Source: an uncultured Oscillibacter sp. | GTDB taxonomy: Bacteria; Bacillota; Clostridia; Oscillospirales; Oscillospiraceae | DNA: 50,497 nt | NCBI GenBank assembly: GCA_910587875.1 | Contig: CAJUOD010000001.1 | Coordinates: 27,004 to 77,500 of the forward strand | Reading direction: 5' to 3' | Shown here: in pieces, positions 14,231-22,824 of the stretch | Position numbering within the stretch: the stretch's first letter is position 1 | Layout: every line of letters starts with the position of its first letter | Translations under genes and position numbers: made by a program | The notes under the pieces: generated by a model | What the model was told of the DNA's origin: nothing | The model's input: only the letters and a program-made list of their open reading frames with translations | Databases searched by the model: none

Positions 14231-14644
14231 TCAGTCCCTCAAATATTCCTGCAATTTCAGCGACGCCACGGCGTGGTAGATCTCGCCGTTTCGGTCAAAA
14301 TATTTCGCCTTGACGCTCAGGCCGGTAATGGTCCAGCGGTAGCGGCCATAGCCGTGGGTCCCGACGGTCAGGGGCAGGGTGGTCCCATTGCGCAAAAAGC
14401 GCCACAGCCGCCAGATCTCCGTCATGGGGTCCGTCCCCAGCTGGGCGGAGAAGGTAACGTCGAAGGCGATTTGGTCCGGGTCCAGTCCGGCGAACTCCGT
14501 CAGCGCGTTCCCGGCGTGGCGCTGGTGGACGCCGTACCGTGCGGAGCCGGACCACTGGAAATTGTCCAGGGTCCGCAGGGTCTCCGCCGACACCTCGAAG
14601 AAGACCTGATTTGGCGTGAGGCCGAGACAGCCGATAATTGCCAT
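14231..14644 (-). CDS. Tail protein U (P2 gpU-like)
   Basis: 137-aa beta-sandwich protein resembling P2 GpU: PNQVFFEVSAETLRTLDNFQ at the start, then DQIAFDVTFSAQLGTDPMTE, IWRLWRFLRNGTTLPLTVGT and VASLKLQEYL at the end. In P2 it is a tail-terminator or tail-tip component. ATG at 14644 with GGAG upstream. The 61 bases to gpV are non-coding. Confidence 0.78.
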   Translation of the reverse strand: MAIIGCLGLTPNQVFFEVSAETLRTLDNFQWSGSARYGVHQRHAGNALTEFAGLDPDQIAFDVTFSAQLGTDPMTEIWRLWRFLRNGTTLPLTVGTHGYGRYRWTITGLSVKAKYFDRNGEIYHAVASLKLQEYLRD

Positions 14645-14705
14645 ATGGTTCTCCTCTCGTCAGAAGAAATTCCGCCCGCTTCGCTTACTTTGCGGCGGGG
14701 GCCCC

Positions 14706-15065
14706 TTATTGGTCCGCCCACTGCCGGCAATCCCCCAGGGGCCCCAGCTCCCCCAGGATGAAGCCGTTGGCGTTGAACACCGGGATATAAATACACAGCA
14801 CCGTGGCGTTGATTTTCGGCATCCAGGGCCGGATACGGAGGCTGTGGGTGTGGCTCTCGAACAGGGCGTACCCCGCGCCCCCCGACCGGGCCTCCGTCTC
14901 CTGGGGGCCGTCGTAGTCCCGGATGTAGGGCCGGGAGGCCACCACCGGCAGCCAGTCGGAGGTGACGCCGAGGTCCTGAAACTTCACCCGGGCCACCCGG
15001 CTGGCGGGGGCCGTCGCCGTCACGGTCCCCACCCGGACCAGGTTCTTTAAAATCGCTTCGTCCAT
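14706..15065 (-). CDS. Baseplate spike protein V (gpV-like)
   Basis: 119 aa. The N-terminal OB-fold of gpV/VgrG-type spikes is seen in LVRVGTVTATAPASRVARVK, FQDLGVTSDWLPVV and YDGPQ. The C-terminal part (INATVLCIYIPVFNANGFIL, then ELGPLGDC) replaces the long beta-helix of P2 V, so this is a short spike. The start at 15065 gives MDEAILKNLVRVG. The frame extends upstream to 15146 without conserved sequence. The 105 bases to gene D contain GC-rich hairpins only. Confidence 0.8.
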   Translation of the reverse strand: MDEAILKNLVRVGTVTATAPASRVARVKFQDLGVTSDWLPVVASRPYIRDYDGPQETEARSGGAGYALFESHTHSLRIRPWMPKINATVLCIYIPVFNANGFILGELGPLGDCRQWADQ

Positions 15066-15170
15066 CTCGCTGTCACAATCTCCATTCCGCTCCACCCGCC
15101 TGACGGCGGGCATCCGCTCCACTCCGTTTGCTCCGGCTCTCCCCACGCGGCAGGCCGCGCGGGGGCCCCG

Positions 15171-16253
15171 CTAATATCCTGTCAGGCACCGCCGCAAGCT
15201 GACCTGGGTGGCATAGCCGCCCCCGTCCACCGTGTGCCGGGCCTGGGAGACCATGTATTTCCCGCTCCAGCCGCCCCAGCCCGCAAGATTCACCGTGACG
15301 CCCGCCACCAGGGCGGGATTCCCCGGCAGGGTAAGCGAGGCGGTCCGCTCCAGCTTGTTGCGGAGCCGCAGGTGCTTTTCCGCCAGCTGTTTCGCCTCCC
15401 CGGCGCTGGCCACCCGGGCGGAGACCTCCAGGCACTGCCCGGATTTCGCGTCCATGCCCTCCGCCAGGGCCGTGCCCTCGACGCACTTGCCGCTGGAGGG
15501 GTCCACGCAGCTCACCCGGCAGGAGGCGTATTGGGTCCCCGCCGCCCCGGCGGACAGCTTGTACTTGGTGTAAGCTCCCGCCAGGGGCTTGGAGGTATCG
15601 GCCATTTGGATGGTCGTCACCGGCGGCTTTGCCTCATAGGCCGCCTGGTCGAACAGCGCCAGGAGACTGTCCGTCGCCTTCAGGGAGATCCCCGCGTCCC
15701 GGCAGAGCTTCTGCAAAAAGGAGATATCGCTGGCCTTTATCTGCTCCACCCGCCGGTAAAAAGGGTCCGCCGCCGCCTCGTAGAGGCAGCCCAGCCCCGC
15801 CGCTCCAGCGATCTCCCGGGCGATGCCGGAGAGGGTGTAGGCTTCCCAGGCCCTGGACTTCTTCGTCTGCCGGATGGCGGCGCTGAAGGGCAGGGCGGTG
15901 GCCTTGATGGTCACTGTGGCCGGCGGGCCGGAAGCCTCCACGCTGTCCAGCTCAAAGGACCCGCAGGGAAGGACCTCCTCCTTCCCGCCGCCCGTCCAGT
16001 TTTTTCGCAGAATTTTAGCGCCGACGCGCAGCCGCCCGGCGGCCGCCGCTTCCACGGCCTCCGTCAGCCAGCTTTGCAGCCACAGCCCGTCCCGGTCCTG
16101 GAGGGTGATCTGGAGGTCGTCCGCCTCTCCCTCCTCGTTGTCGGTGTAGGATAGGGATCTCAGGTAGGGGCGGATATCGCCCGTGATATCGGTCCCGTCG
16201 AAAGAGATCTCCACTTCCGCCCGCCGGGCGGCGTCGGAAGAAATTCCGCTCAC
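15171..16253 (-). CDS. Tail hub protein D (late control D-like)
   Basis: 360-aa gpD/gp27-type hub that connects the tail tube to the spike. Typical parts: VEISFDGTDITGDIRPYLRS, DDLQITLQDRDGLWLQSWL, SFLQKLCRDAGISLKATDSL, EVSARVASAGEAKQLAEKHL and the C-terminal HTVDGGGYATQVSLRRC. The GTG at 16253 overlaps the stop of gene X as GTGA. Confidence 0.88.
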   Translation of the reverse strand: MSGISSDAARRAEVEISFDGTDITGDIRPYLRSLSYTDNEEGEADDLQITLQDRDGLWLQSWLTEAVEAAAAGRLRVGAKILRKNWTGGGKEEVLPCGSFELDSVEASGPPATVTIKATALPFSAAIRQTKKSRAWEAYTLSGIAREIAGAAGLGCLYEAAADPFYRRVEQIKASDISFLQKLCRDAGISLKATDSLLALFDQAAYEAKPPVTTIQMADTSKPLAGAYTKYKLSAGAAGTQYASCRVSCVDPSSGKCVEGTALAEGMDAKSGQCLEVSARVASAGEAKQLAEKHLRLRNKLERTASLTLPGNPALVAGVTVNLAGWGGWSGKYMVSQARHTVDGGGYATQVSLRRCLTGY

Positions 16254-16468
16254 GTTGCCTTCCCCCCTCTTTTCCACGGCGGCAAGGAGGGTTCCGCTTC
16301 CGCCTCCGGCACCTCCGGCAGCGCCAGCGCGATCCCCGCCGGAAAGATGTAGTACTCCCGGTATGGGAGATTTGCCCGGATCAGCTTGTCCGTATGATTG
16401 GTACTGCCCAGCTGGGTATAGGCGATGCTGTCCCACATATCGCCCTGCTTTGTAATGTACGTCTTCAC
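16250..16468 (-). CDS. Tail protein X (LysM-like)
   Basis: 72-aa gpX-family protein. A LysM-like fold (YITKQGDMWDSIAYTQLGST, then YYIFPAGIALALPEVPE) is used in tails to join tape measure and hub rather than to bind glycans. The GTG at 16468 overlaps the tape-measure stop by 4 bases. The order T-X-D is standard. Confidence 0.88.
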   Translation of the reverse strand: MKTYITKQGDMWDSIAYTQLGSTNHTDKLIRANLPYREYYIFPAGIALALPEVPEAEAEPSLPPWKRGGKAT

Positions 16469-19400
16469 CACATCGTCCTCCGTCTCGCGTCGGCCTGGGC
16501 TTCGGCCAGCGCCTCCCGGACCCGTTCCTTGAAATCGCCGCTCTCCACATAGTCCCGGATGGACTCCACCGTTTCCGCCGTGGCGTTCCCCTCTACCTGG
16601 ACGGAGAACTGGACGCTGACGGAGCCAGGAGCGGACAGGACGGCCGCCGTCCGCGCCGCCGTCAGCACCCGCTCTCCGCCGCGGAAGGAGACCAGCTCCG
16701 GCCCCTGCTCGCCCACCAGGGCCATGCCGGGGGCGGCGTTGTCCGTCCCGGAGGCATACATGCGCAGTCCCCGGTCCGTCCTCCGGCCCTTGGAGCGCCC
16801 CGTTTCCGCTGTCGGGACCACGGCGGGCAGCGTATCCAGCGCCCCCTGCCACAATCCGGCAAAGGCGGCTTTCAAGGGCCCCTTCATGGCCTCCGCCTGG
16901 TCGATGTAGGCCTGAATAGTAGCTCTGGCGCTTTCCGCCGCCTCGGCGGAGAGGTCCATATCCCGGACGCTTTGGGTCAGTTCCTCCTGGAGCCCGCCCA
17001 GCTCCCCGGCGAGGCCGGAGGCGTATTCCGAGAAGCTTCCGGCGGCCTCCTCCTGGGCCTGCTGTGCCTCCTGGAAGTTCTTCACCATGTCCTCCAGGGC
17101 CTTCTTGTCGGTCTTGGAGGCCGCCGCCAGCCCGGCCACGAAATTCACTGTGTCCTTGTCCCCGGCGTTCAGCCCCGCCAGCAGCTCGTTCAGGCCCTCG
17201 ATGTCCCCGGCGCTGTCCCGCACCGTCTGGAGATTTTGGTGATACTCCCGCCAGTATTCCGCTTGGCTCTCCAGCGCCCGGTTGACCGAGGCGGCGCTGG
17301 TGGGCGCGATTTTTTCAGCCTTTTCCCAAAGGGCGTACTGCCCCTCCATGGAGCCCAGGGCCGCGTCGTACGCCTCGTTGTATGCCGCCGCCAGGCGGTC
17401 GATCTCGTTCCGCACGCCTCCCAGGGCGTTCTCCAGCTCCGGCAGGGTCCCGGCCTGTTCCTCTGCGGCGCCGGTGAGGCTGTCCACCGCCGCCGCAAAC
17501 TCGTTGATCTCCGCCTGAGCGGCGTCAGCGGCAGAGGCGCCTTCTTCCACGGCTTTCCGATAGGCGTCAATGGGGCGGGCTGCCTCCTGGTATTGGACCT
17601 GAAGATCAGAAACGGCCTCCTGGAGTTCGAAGTACTCCCGGGTCAGTCCGGTCCCGTTCCGCTGGGATTCCTCCATCAGCTCCGCCATGCGGTCCTGGGC
17701 CTTATACAGCGCCGTTTCCGCGGCGGCGGCCTTGGTCTCGGCCTCTGTCAGGCGTAGACGGTTCCTCTCCTGCTCCACCAGCGCGTCCGCCTGGGCGGCG
17801 TACATGGCGGTCAGCCGCTCCTGCATGGCCTGGGCCAGGGCGTTCTGTTTCCAGGCTTCCGTGCTGGCGCGCAGGGCGGCGGTGCCGCCCTCGATGGTGT
17901 TGGTGGTCAGGTCGATGCTTCCCGCCAGCTCGGGAACGGTCTCCGCCAGCAGGGACAGGATATCGTGGTATTCCCGCTGCCCCTGGGCGGAGAGGGCGGC
18001 GTAATCGCCCATGGCCTCCAGCTTGCCGATGTACAGATCCGCCACATTGGCGGCGGCCAGGGCCTCCTCCGCCGCAGTGTCATAAGCGGCGGCGGCCTCC
18101 TCCATGGTTTCTCCCATGCCCCGGGCGGCCTCCGTCAACTCCCTCACGGAGGGAACGCCCTCATTGACAGCGCTCGCCAGCCCCACCACGGCGGCGGTCA
18201 CCCCCGCGATGGCGGCTCCCGCGCCCAGGACGGCCCCCACGGGCCCGGTGAACATGGCCGCCACATTCAGCGCCTGGAACAGCTTCAGCCCGGCGTTGAC
18301 CCCAGTGACTGCCACGGCGGCGGCTCCCAGCGTGCCGGTAAAGGCCATGACGCCTTTGGTCAAGGCCGGGTGGTCCTGGATAAACTGATCTCCCCAGGTC
18401 AGCGCGTCGGTCCCGGCCTCCGCCAGTCCCCGCAGCTCCGGGAGGAACTGCTCTCCCACGGTGGTCTTCACCGCGTCCCAGGCGGAGTTCATCAGCGTCA
18501 ATTGGCCGTTGAGGTTGTCCATGCGAATTTCTGCCATGCGCTCCGCCGCCCCGGCGCAGTCGTTAATGCTGGCGGTCAGGGATTGGTAATCCGCGTCCGT
18601 GGCGTTCAGGATCGCCAGGAGGCCGTTGTAGCCCCGCTGTCCGGCGATAGCCTGGGCGTTGCTCACCCGCTCCGCCTCCGTCATCCGCTCAAAGCAGCCC
18701 CGCAGCTCGTCCATCGTGCCGCTGAAGCTCTTCATGGTCCCGTCCGCCCGGACGGCGGAGTATTCGTACTCCCCGAAGGCCGCGCCCGTGAGGGTCACGC
18801 CCTCCAAAAGCCCGTTGAAAGTGTTCCGCAGGGCCGTCCCCGCGATGCTGCCCTTCACGCCGCTGTTGGCCATGAGGCCCATGGCCGCCGCCACATCCTC
18901 GATGCGGTACCCCAGCGCCCCGGCTACGGACGCGGACATCTTGAAGGTCTCCCCCATGATGGCCACATTGGTGTTGGAGTTCGTTGCCGCCGCCGCCAGC
19001 ACGTCGGAGAAATGGGCGGTGTCCGCCGCCGTCAGCCCGAAGGCGCTGAGGCTGTCGGTGACGATATCGCTGACCTGGGCCAGGTCCTCGCCGGAGGCCG
19101 CCGCCAGCTGCAAAACGCCGTTCATGCCGGAGAGCATCTCCGCCGCGTCCCAGCCCGCCATGGCCATATAGCCCATGGCGTCTCCCGCCTCCTGGGCGGT
19201 GAATTTGGTGGAGGCCCCCAGCTCCTTGGCCTCCGCCGCCAGCGCCGCCATGTCCGCCGCCCCCGCTTGAGACAGGGCCTCTACCGTGGACATGGCTTCC
19301 TCGAAGCCTCCGGCGGCCCCTACGCAGGCGGCAAAGCCGTCCGTCAGCTCCCTCACGGCGGTCAGCACCCCGGCGGCGGCGATGGCGGCCCCCGCCGCGC

Positions 19401-19905
19401 CGAAGCCCTCCGCCGCCTTCTCGCCGAAGGTCCGGGCCCCCTCGGCGGCCTTGTCCTGCTCCGCCTTCAGCTGCTTGATCTTCTCGGTCAGCTCCTGGCT
19501 CTTGCCGGAGAGGTCCGCCGTATCCATCCCAGCGGCTTTTAACCGCTCTCCCGTGGCACCCAGCTTTTCCCGCTGCCGCTCCAGCGCGGCGGTGGTGTCC
19601 CCCACCCGCTGGTCCAGCTTTTCGTACTCCTTTTGAAGCCCCGGCAGGGCCTCCGCCGAGGCGTATTTCATTTGCTCCCTGGTGAGCGCCTGCTGCCGGG
19701 CGAGGCTTTGGAGCTTGTCCTCCGTGCGCTGTATGGCGGTCTGCTGTTTCTGATAGGCGGAGATGTCGTTTTGCGCCCGCTGGAGGCCCTGGATTTCCTT
19801 CCCCAGCCGGGCAAACTCCTGCTGGGCCTTGGTAAAGGTATTATTGAACCCGCCGTTGAGCCTGGCGTTGATGAGAAATTGGGCCTCAAATTCTTTCCTG
19901 GACAT
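16465..19905 (-). CDS. Tape measure protein
   Basis: 1146 aa, sets tail length and may cross the membrane on DNA ejection. The N-terminal ~150 residues are coiled coil (EFARLGKEIQGLQRAQNDIS). Residues about 195-400 are the TP901 tape-measure core (FEEAMSTVEALSQAGAADMA, STKFTAQEAGDAMGYMAMAG, NSGVKGSIAGTALRNTFNGL). Hydrophobic segments follow at about 515-595 (AFTGTLGAAAVAVTGVNAGL, VLGAGAAIAGVTAAVVGLAS). The second half is alternating helices, with a C-terminal MALVGEQGPELVSFRGGERV motif common in these proteins. By the rule of about 1.5 angstrom per residue the tail would be roughly 170 nm. ATG at 19905 preferred over GTG at 19911 for RBS spacing. Confidence 0.95.
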   Translation of the reverse strand: MSRKEFEAQFLINARLNGGFNNTFTKAQQEFARLGKEIQGLQRAQNDISAYQKQQTAIQRTEDKLQSLARQQALTREQMKYASAEALPGLQKEYEKLDQRVGDTTAALERQREKLGATGERLKAAGMDTADLSGKSQELTEKIKQLKAEQDKAAEGARTFGEKAAEGFGAAGAAIAAAGVLTAVRELTDGFAACVGAAGGFEEAMSTVEALSQAGAADMAALAAEAKELGASTKFTAQEAGDAMGYMAMAGWDAAEMLSGMNGVLQLAAASGEDLAQVSDIVTDSLSAFGLTAADTAHFSDVLAAAATNSNTNVAIMGETFKMSASVAGALGYRIEDVAAAMGLMANSGVKGSIAGTALRNTFNGLLEGVTLTGAAFGEYEYSAVRADGTMKSFSGTMDELRGCFERMTEAERVSNAQAIAGQRGYNGLLAILNATDADYQSLTASINDCAGAAERMAEIRMDNLNGQLTLMNSAWDAVKTTVGEQFLPELRGLAEAGTDALTWGDQFIQDHPALTKGVMAFTGTLGAAAVAVTGVNAGLKLFQALNVAAMFTGPVGAVLGAGAAIAGVTAAVVGLASAVNEGVPSVRELTEAARGMGETMEEAAAAYDTAAEEALAAANVADLYIGKLEAMGDYAALSAQGQREYHDILSLLAETVPELAGSIDLTTNTIEGGTAALRASTEAWKQNALAQAMQERLTAMYAAQADALVEQERNRLRLTEAETKAAAAETALYKAQDRMAELMEESQRNGTGLTREYFELQEAVSDLQVQYQEAARPIDAYRKAVEEGASAADAAQAEINEFAAAVDSLTGAAEEQAGTLPELENALGGVRNEIDRLAAAYNEAYDAALGSMEGQYALWEKAEKIAPTSAASVNRALESQAEYWREYHQNLQTVRDSAGDIEGLNELLAGLNAGDKDTVNFVAGLAAASKTDKKALEDMVKNFQEAQQAQEEAAGSFSEYASGLAGELGGLQEELTQSVRDMDLSAEAAESARATIQAYIDQAEAMKGPLKAAFAGLWQGALDTLPAVVPTAETGRSKGRRTDRGLRMYASGTDNAAPGMALVGEQGPELVSFRGGERVLTAARTAAVLSAPGSVSVQFSVQVEGNATAETVESIRDYVESGDFKERVREALAEAQADARRRTMW

Positions 19906-19907
19906 GC

Positions 19908-20090
19908 TCACGTTCCCTTCCGATCGTCCTCCACCACGGCGTTATTCGCCGCGATCCAGCGCCCCAGCTCCCCCAGCGGCAGGGACAGCCAGTAGTCCAC
20001 CGGCGTGTGATTATTTCGCGCCAGGATCAGGGCTTGCTTTCGGAGCCACTGCCCGCCGTTTTCGGCAGGGGCTCCCCGCGCAGTAAAAAA
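19908..20090 (-). CDS. -1 frameshift extension of the tail chaperone (E' equivalent)
   Basis: Starting at the slippery heptamer TTTTTTA (rc at 20084-20090), the -1 frame is open to a TGA at 19908-19910 and encodes 58 residues, including RKQALILARNNHTPVDYWLS and LPLGELGRWIAANNAVVEDD. 'VDYWLSLPLGELGRWI' is typical of the E'/GpGT-type C-terminal domain. It has no start codon or RBS of its own at a sensible place. Fused to the first 142 codons of the upstream frame it gives a ~200-aa protein. Frameshifting here is conserved in tailed phages; its use in this phage is inferred. Confidence 0.75.
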   Translation of the reverse strand, partial: FFTARGAPAENGGQWLRKQALILARNNHTPVDYWLSLPLGELGRWIAANNAVVEDDRKGT

Positions 20091-20509
20091 CTTCTGGCGC
20101 TCTTGCAGATACGCGTGAAATCCCGCAGGGGAAGCGCTTTCAAAAGCATGACCCTTTGGGGTGGGTCGGCGGAGCGCAGCTCCAGGGCGGCCCGGGCGGC
20201 CATGCCGCAGAGATAGTCCCCGGTGTACTCCGGCACCACCAGCGTCAGCCCCCTCCTCAAAAGCTCGTTCTCAATTTCCAGATGGTCCCGGCCGGTCAGG
20301 CTGTCCCACTGAAAGGTCAGCTTTTCATAGGTCCGCTCCCCCCATTCCAAAGGCTTGGGGAACACGTGGACATAGGCGCCCGCGTCCGGTTCCGCCCTGG
20401 CGGCCGCCTCCTGCCGCGCCGCGGCGGACGCGGCGTCCGGGCCCTCCGGCATGCCGCCGGTGTCCAGACTGGACACATCGCCGGGATTCGTGTGTTTCGG
20501 ATCGTTCAT
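20027..20509 (-). CDS. Tail assembly chaperone (E/Mu gp41-like)
   Basis: 160 aa. The core (KPLEWGERTYEKLTFQWDSL, TGRDHLEIENELLRRGL, GDYLCGMAARAALELRSADP) matches the phage tail assembly chaperones that coat the tape measure before tube polymerisation. Residues 12-17 (SSLDTG) are encoded by the dispersed palindrome at 20460-20476 and lie in an alanine-rich, poorly conserved leader. A canonical -1 slippery site (TTTTTTA) lies at codons 141-142, and a GC-rich stem (GCCG-AAAA-CGGC) follows 20 bases on. Confidence 0.85.
   Translation of the reverse strand: MNDPKHTNPGDVSSLDTGGMPEGPDAASAAARQEAAARAEPDAGAYVHVFPKPLEWGERTYEKLTFQWDSLTGRDHLEIENELLRRGLTLVVPEYTGDYLCGMAARAALELRSADPPQRVMLLKALPLRDFTRICKSARSFLLRGEPLPKTAGSGSESKP
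20460..20476. repeat. Dispersed palindrome copy 2
   Basis: GTGTCCAGACTGGACAC, perfect 8-1-8 palindrome in the N-terminal coding region of the tail chaperone gene. Same orientation (central A on the plus strand) as the other four copies. Confidence 0.85.
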
Positions 20510-20561
20510 AAGATATTCCTTTCCGAGAGCCGCCCCTCCGGGCGGCTCTTTTTTCTCGCGG

Positions 20562-21080
20562 CTACATCAAGCCGATAGCCTTCCGCACGTCGGCGGCGCA
20601 GTCCTTTCCGTTGACCTCGTGGACCTGGTTGAACTGGTCGATGTCCACCACTTTTTTCCCGTTTTTGTACACCGTGTATTTGCACACGCTGTAGTCGCCG
20701 GAAGCGTCCGCGGCGGAGGCCGTAGCGATGGTTCCAGCCGTGCTGCCCACATGGCGGATGGACATCTCAAACCGGACCTGTTCCAGCTCTTCCTTTCGGT
20801 CTATTGAGTCAAAATACTGGTCCGCCACATACACCGCCACGTCGTGCCATTCGTTGGTTCCCAATTCCACGGCGGCGTCGGCAACACTGGAAAATTCGAT
20901 TTTGATCTGCATGGCCTCGATCATGCCCGCCAGGGGGATCGTAACGTCTCCCATCAGTCCGGCTCCTGTGGCGGAAACGGTCTTGTTTTTGATGGAAGGC
21001 ATGGTGATTTTGGCTACGCCGATAAGAGGGCCGCCATTTTTGTACATCATGTAGTCTACATGTCCATTGGGATAAATCAT
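20562..21080 (-). CDS. Tail tube protein (FII-like)
   Basis: 172-aa major tube subunit of a contractile tail. Family-like stretches are DYMMYKNGGPLIGVAKITMP, DVTIPLAGMIEAMQIKIEFS, RKEELEQVRFEMSIRHV and KYTVYKNGKKVVDIDQFNQV. It lies directly after the sheath gene. ATG at 21080 with AAGGAGG eight bases before; a GTG at 21089 touches the RBS. Confidence 0.88.
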   Translation of the reverse strand: MIYPNGHVDYMMYKNGGPLIGVAKITMPSIKNKTVSATGAGLMGDVTIPLAGMIEAMQIKIEFSSVADAAVELGTNEWHDVAVYVADQYFDSIDRKEELEQVRFEMSIRHVGSTAGTIATASAADASGDYSVCKYTVYKNGKKVVDIDQFNQVHEVNGKDCAADVRKAIGLM

Positions 21081-21093
21081 AAATGGCACCTCC

Positions 21094-22536
21094 TTACGCC
21101 GTCAGGGCGGTTTCCATGTAGCTGACGTCGTACTCCAAAACGAAGTCGATTAGCTGGGCGGGTACCGGCGGGGCATTGTAAACGTGCAGGGTGATGTGCC
21201 CTGCCAGGAGACTGGTCAGGGGGTTTTCCTCCGCCAGCATCTCGCACCGGGCCCCGTAAAGGTACCCGCTGCCGCACAATCCTCCCAGCCAGATATTGCA
21301 GGTCTGCAAAATGGAGTCCCGCAGGGGGACGGTCATGGGCTTGTCCTGCTTGGGCCAGAAGGTGCGGATCAGGGTGTTGCCGATGTAGTCAAACATCCGG
21401 GACACCGGGATGAACTGGTCCTTCACGTCGGTGCTGCCGGGGAAGCAGGCGGTGTAGTTTCCCTTGGCCACCCACCCGCTGTCCAGGAAGTTCACGGCGG
21501 TGACCACGCCCCAGTCTCCGGCTACCATCTCCGCCTGGGGCCAGGTCAGATTGACCTCCGTCCCGTCCTCCAGGACACAGGCGTCCATCTTCAAATTCTT
21601 GTTGGACGGCGACTCATAGGGCACGCCCCGGTTCTCCCCGTCCACCTGGGCCATCAGCCCGCACAGCTGGGTGGAGAGGTGGAAGGTGTAATCCCCCAGC
21701 CGCACCATGGGCCAGCAGAGGATCTGGTCCTCGTCCACAAGGTTGTTCTTGTTTTTATAGCCGGAGAGCTCCGAGTATTCCCGGACGCCGTTTTCCCCGC
21801 AGTCGCAGTCGATGACGGCCTTGCCCTTGAAAATCCCGCTGATGGCCCCGGCCTTGGCGGCCATCACCGCCGCCACCACAGGATTGTGGGACCAGCCGGG
21901 GGTGCAGAGCAGATCGGGGACGGTGCCCACCGCCGTCATGGCGGCGTCCACCTGCCCAACGCCCTCCACGATGTCCGCCACGCTCACCGCTTCCGGCGTG
22001 ACGGCCTCATAGCCGATGGTAAGCGCGGCGGCGTCATAGGCCGCGCCGTCCTCCAGCAGCTCCAGGATGCAGACGTAAGCGTCTGAGGCGTCCCGGTCAT
22101 AGAACACGCGGTAATCCTCGTCCGCCTTCAGGGTAAGGCCGTCTTCTCCTTTCAGCGTCACCTTCAGAGAGCCCGCCAGAGCCTCCAGAGGGAGGACCGC
22201 CTGGTGGTTTGCCACAGGGCAGTCCTTCGCCTCCACAGCCTCCTTCATTGCCGCCGGGTCGCAGACGTTGCAGAAGATGGCGGGCTGCTGCCCGAAGAGC
22301 TGGAAATGGGAGTACATGAACTCACAGAGGGTGTACTTCTTCCAGTCATAGGAGAAGCCCAGCTTCTCCACCGCCTCGTCCCAGCTGGTGGCCAGAACGG
22401 GGACATTTGCCTTGGCGGGCTTCGTTGCCGTGTGGACGGGGGCCGTCCCCACCACGAAGGGGATGCCCACCTTCGCTATATTGGGGGTTGAAACCTTTGT
22501 GGGTTTCTCGTGAGATTTAACACCTAAAGAGGCCAT
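21094..22536 (-). CDS. Contractile tail sheath protein
   Basis: 480-aa sheath subunit (P2 FI family). Recognisable parts are GVKSHEKPTKVSTPNIAKVG, PFVVGTAPVHTA, KAVIDCDCGENG, WPQAEMVAGDWGVVTAVNFL, DSGWVAKGNYTACFPGSTDV, FIPVSRMFDYIGNTLIRTFW and the terminal GHITLHVYNAPPVPAQLIDF. It shows that the phage is a myovirus by morphology. Confidence 0.95.
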   Translation of the reverse strand: MASLGVKSHEKPTKVSTPNIAKVGIPFVVGTAPVHTATKPAKANVPVLATSWDEAVEKLGFSYDWKKYTLCEFMYSHFQLFGQQPAIFCNVCDPAAMKEAVEAKDCPVANHQAVLPLEALAGSLKVTLKGEDGLTLKADEDYRVFYDRDASDAYVCILELLEDGAAYDAAALTIGYEAVTPEAVSVADIVEGVGQVDAAMTAVGTVPDLLCTPGWSHNPVVAAVMAAKAGAISGIFKGKAVIDCDCGENGVREYSELSGYKNKNNLVDEDQILCWPMVRLGDYTFHLSTQLCGLMAQVDGENRGVPYESPSNKNLKMDACVLEDGTEVNLTWPQAEMVAGDWGVVTAVNFLDSGWVAKGNYTACFPGSTDVKDQFIPVSRMFDYIGNTLIRTFWPKQDKPMTVPLRDSILQTCNIWLGGLCGSGYLYGARCEMLAEENPLTSLLAGHITLHVYNAPPVPAQLIDFVLEYDVSYMETALTA

Positions 22537-22547
22537 GCGCTATTTCC

Positions 22548-22823
22548 TCACTTTCCCGCCAGCTCTTTATAGCTGGCGTACAGGGCGTTTCCAGGGGTCT
22601 TGACCTTTCGCAGGGCCTCCGGCAGCGCGTCGCCGGAGACGATCAGGCGCTTTACCGGCGGATGGGCCTCGATGGCCGCCGCCGCCCGCTCCAGGGGCCT
22701 GGCCCGGTCCCCCCGGTAAATGGTCCCGGTCTGGATCAGGCCCTTGAGGTTGGGGCCGATGTACATGTAAAAGCCCGACCGGTTTCCCGCCGGGGCCGGA
22801 GGGCCTATGGGTTTCTTTGCCAT
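22548..22823 (-). CDS. Small tail-region protein
   Basis: 91-aa protein not assigned by name: proline-rich start KKPIGPPAPAGNRSGFYMYI, then GPNLKGLIQTGTIYRGD and HPPVKRLIVSGDALPEALRK. Proteins with this 'FYMYIGPNL.GLIQ.GTIY.G' pattern precede the sheath gene in Clostridial myophages. It is probably a neck/tail connector, by position only. ATG at 22823 with GGAAG upstream. Confidence 0.65.
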   Translation of the reverse strand: MAKKPIGPPAPAGNRSGFYMYIGPNLKGLIQTGTIYRGDRARPLERAAAAIEAHPPVKRLIVSGDALPEALRKVKTPGNALYASYKELAGK

Positions 22824-22824
22824 A

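Noticed and set aside
17965..19542. 525-codon plus-strand frame inside the tape measure gene
   Set aside because: Shadow of the GC-rich tape measure coding sequence, with His/Gly/Arg-rich nonsense composition.
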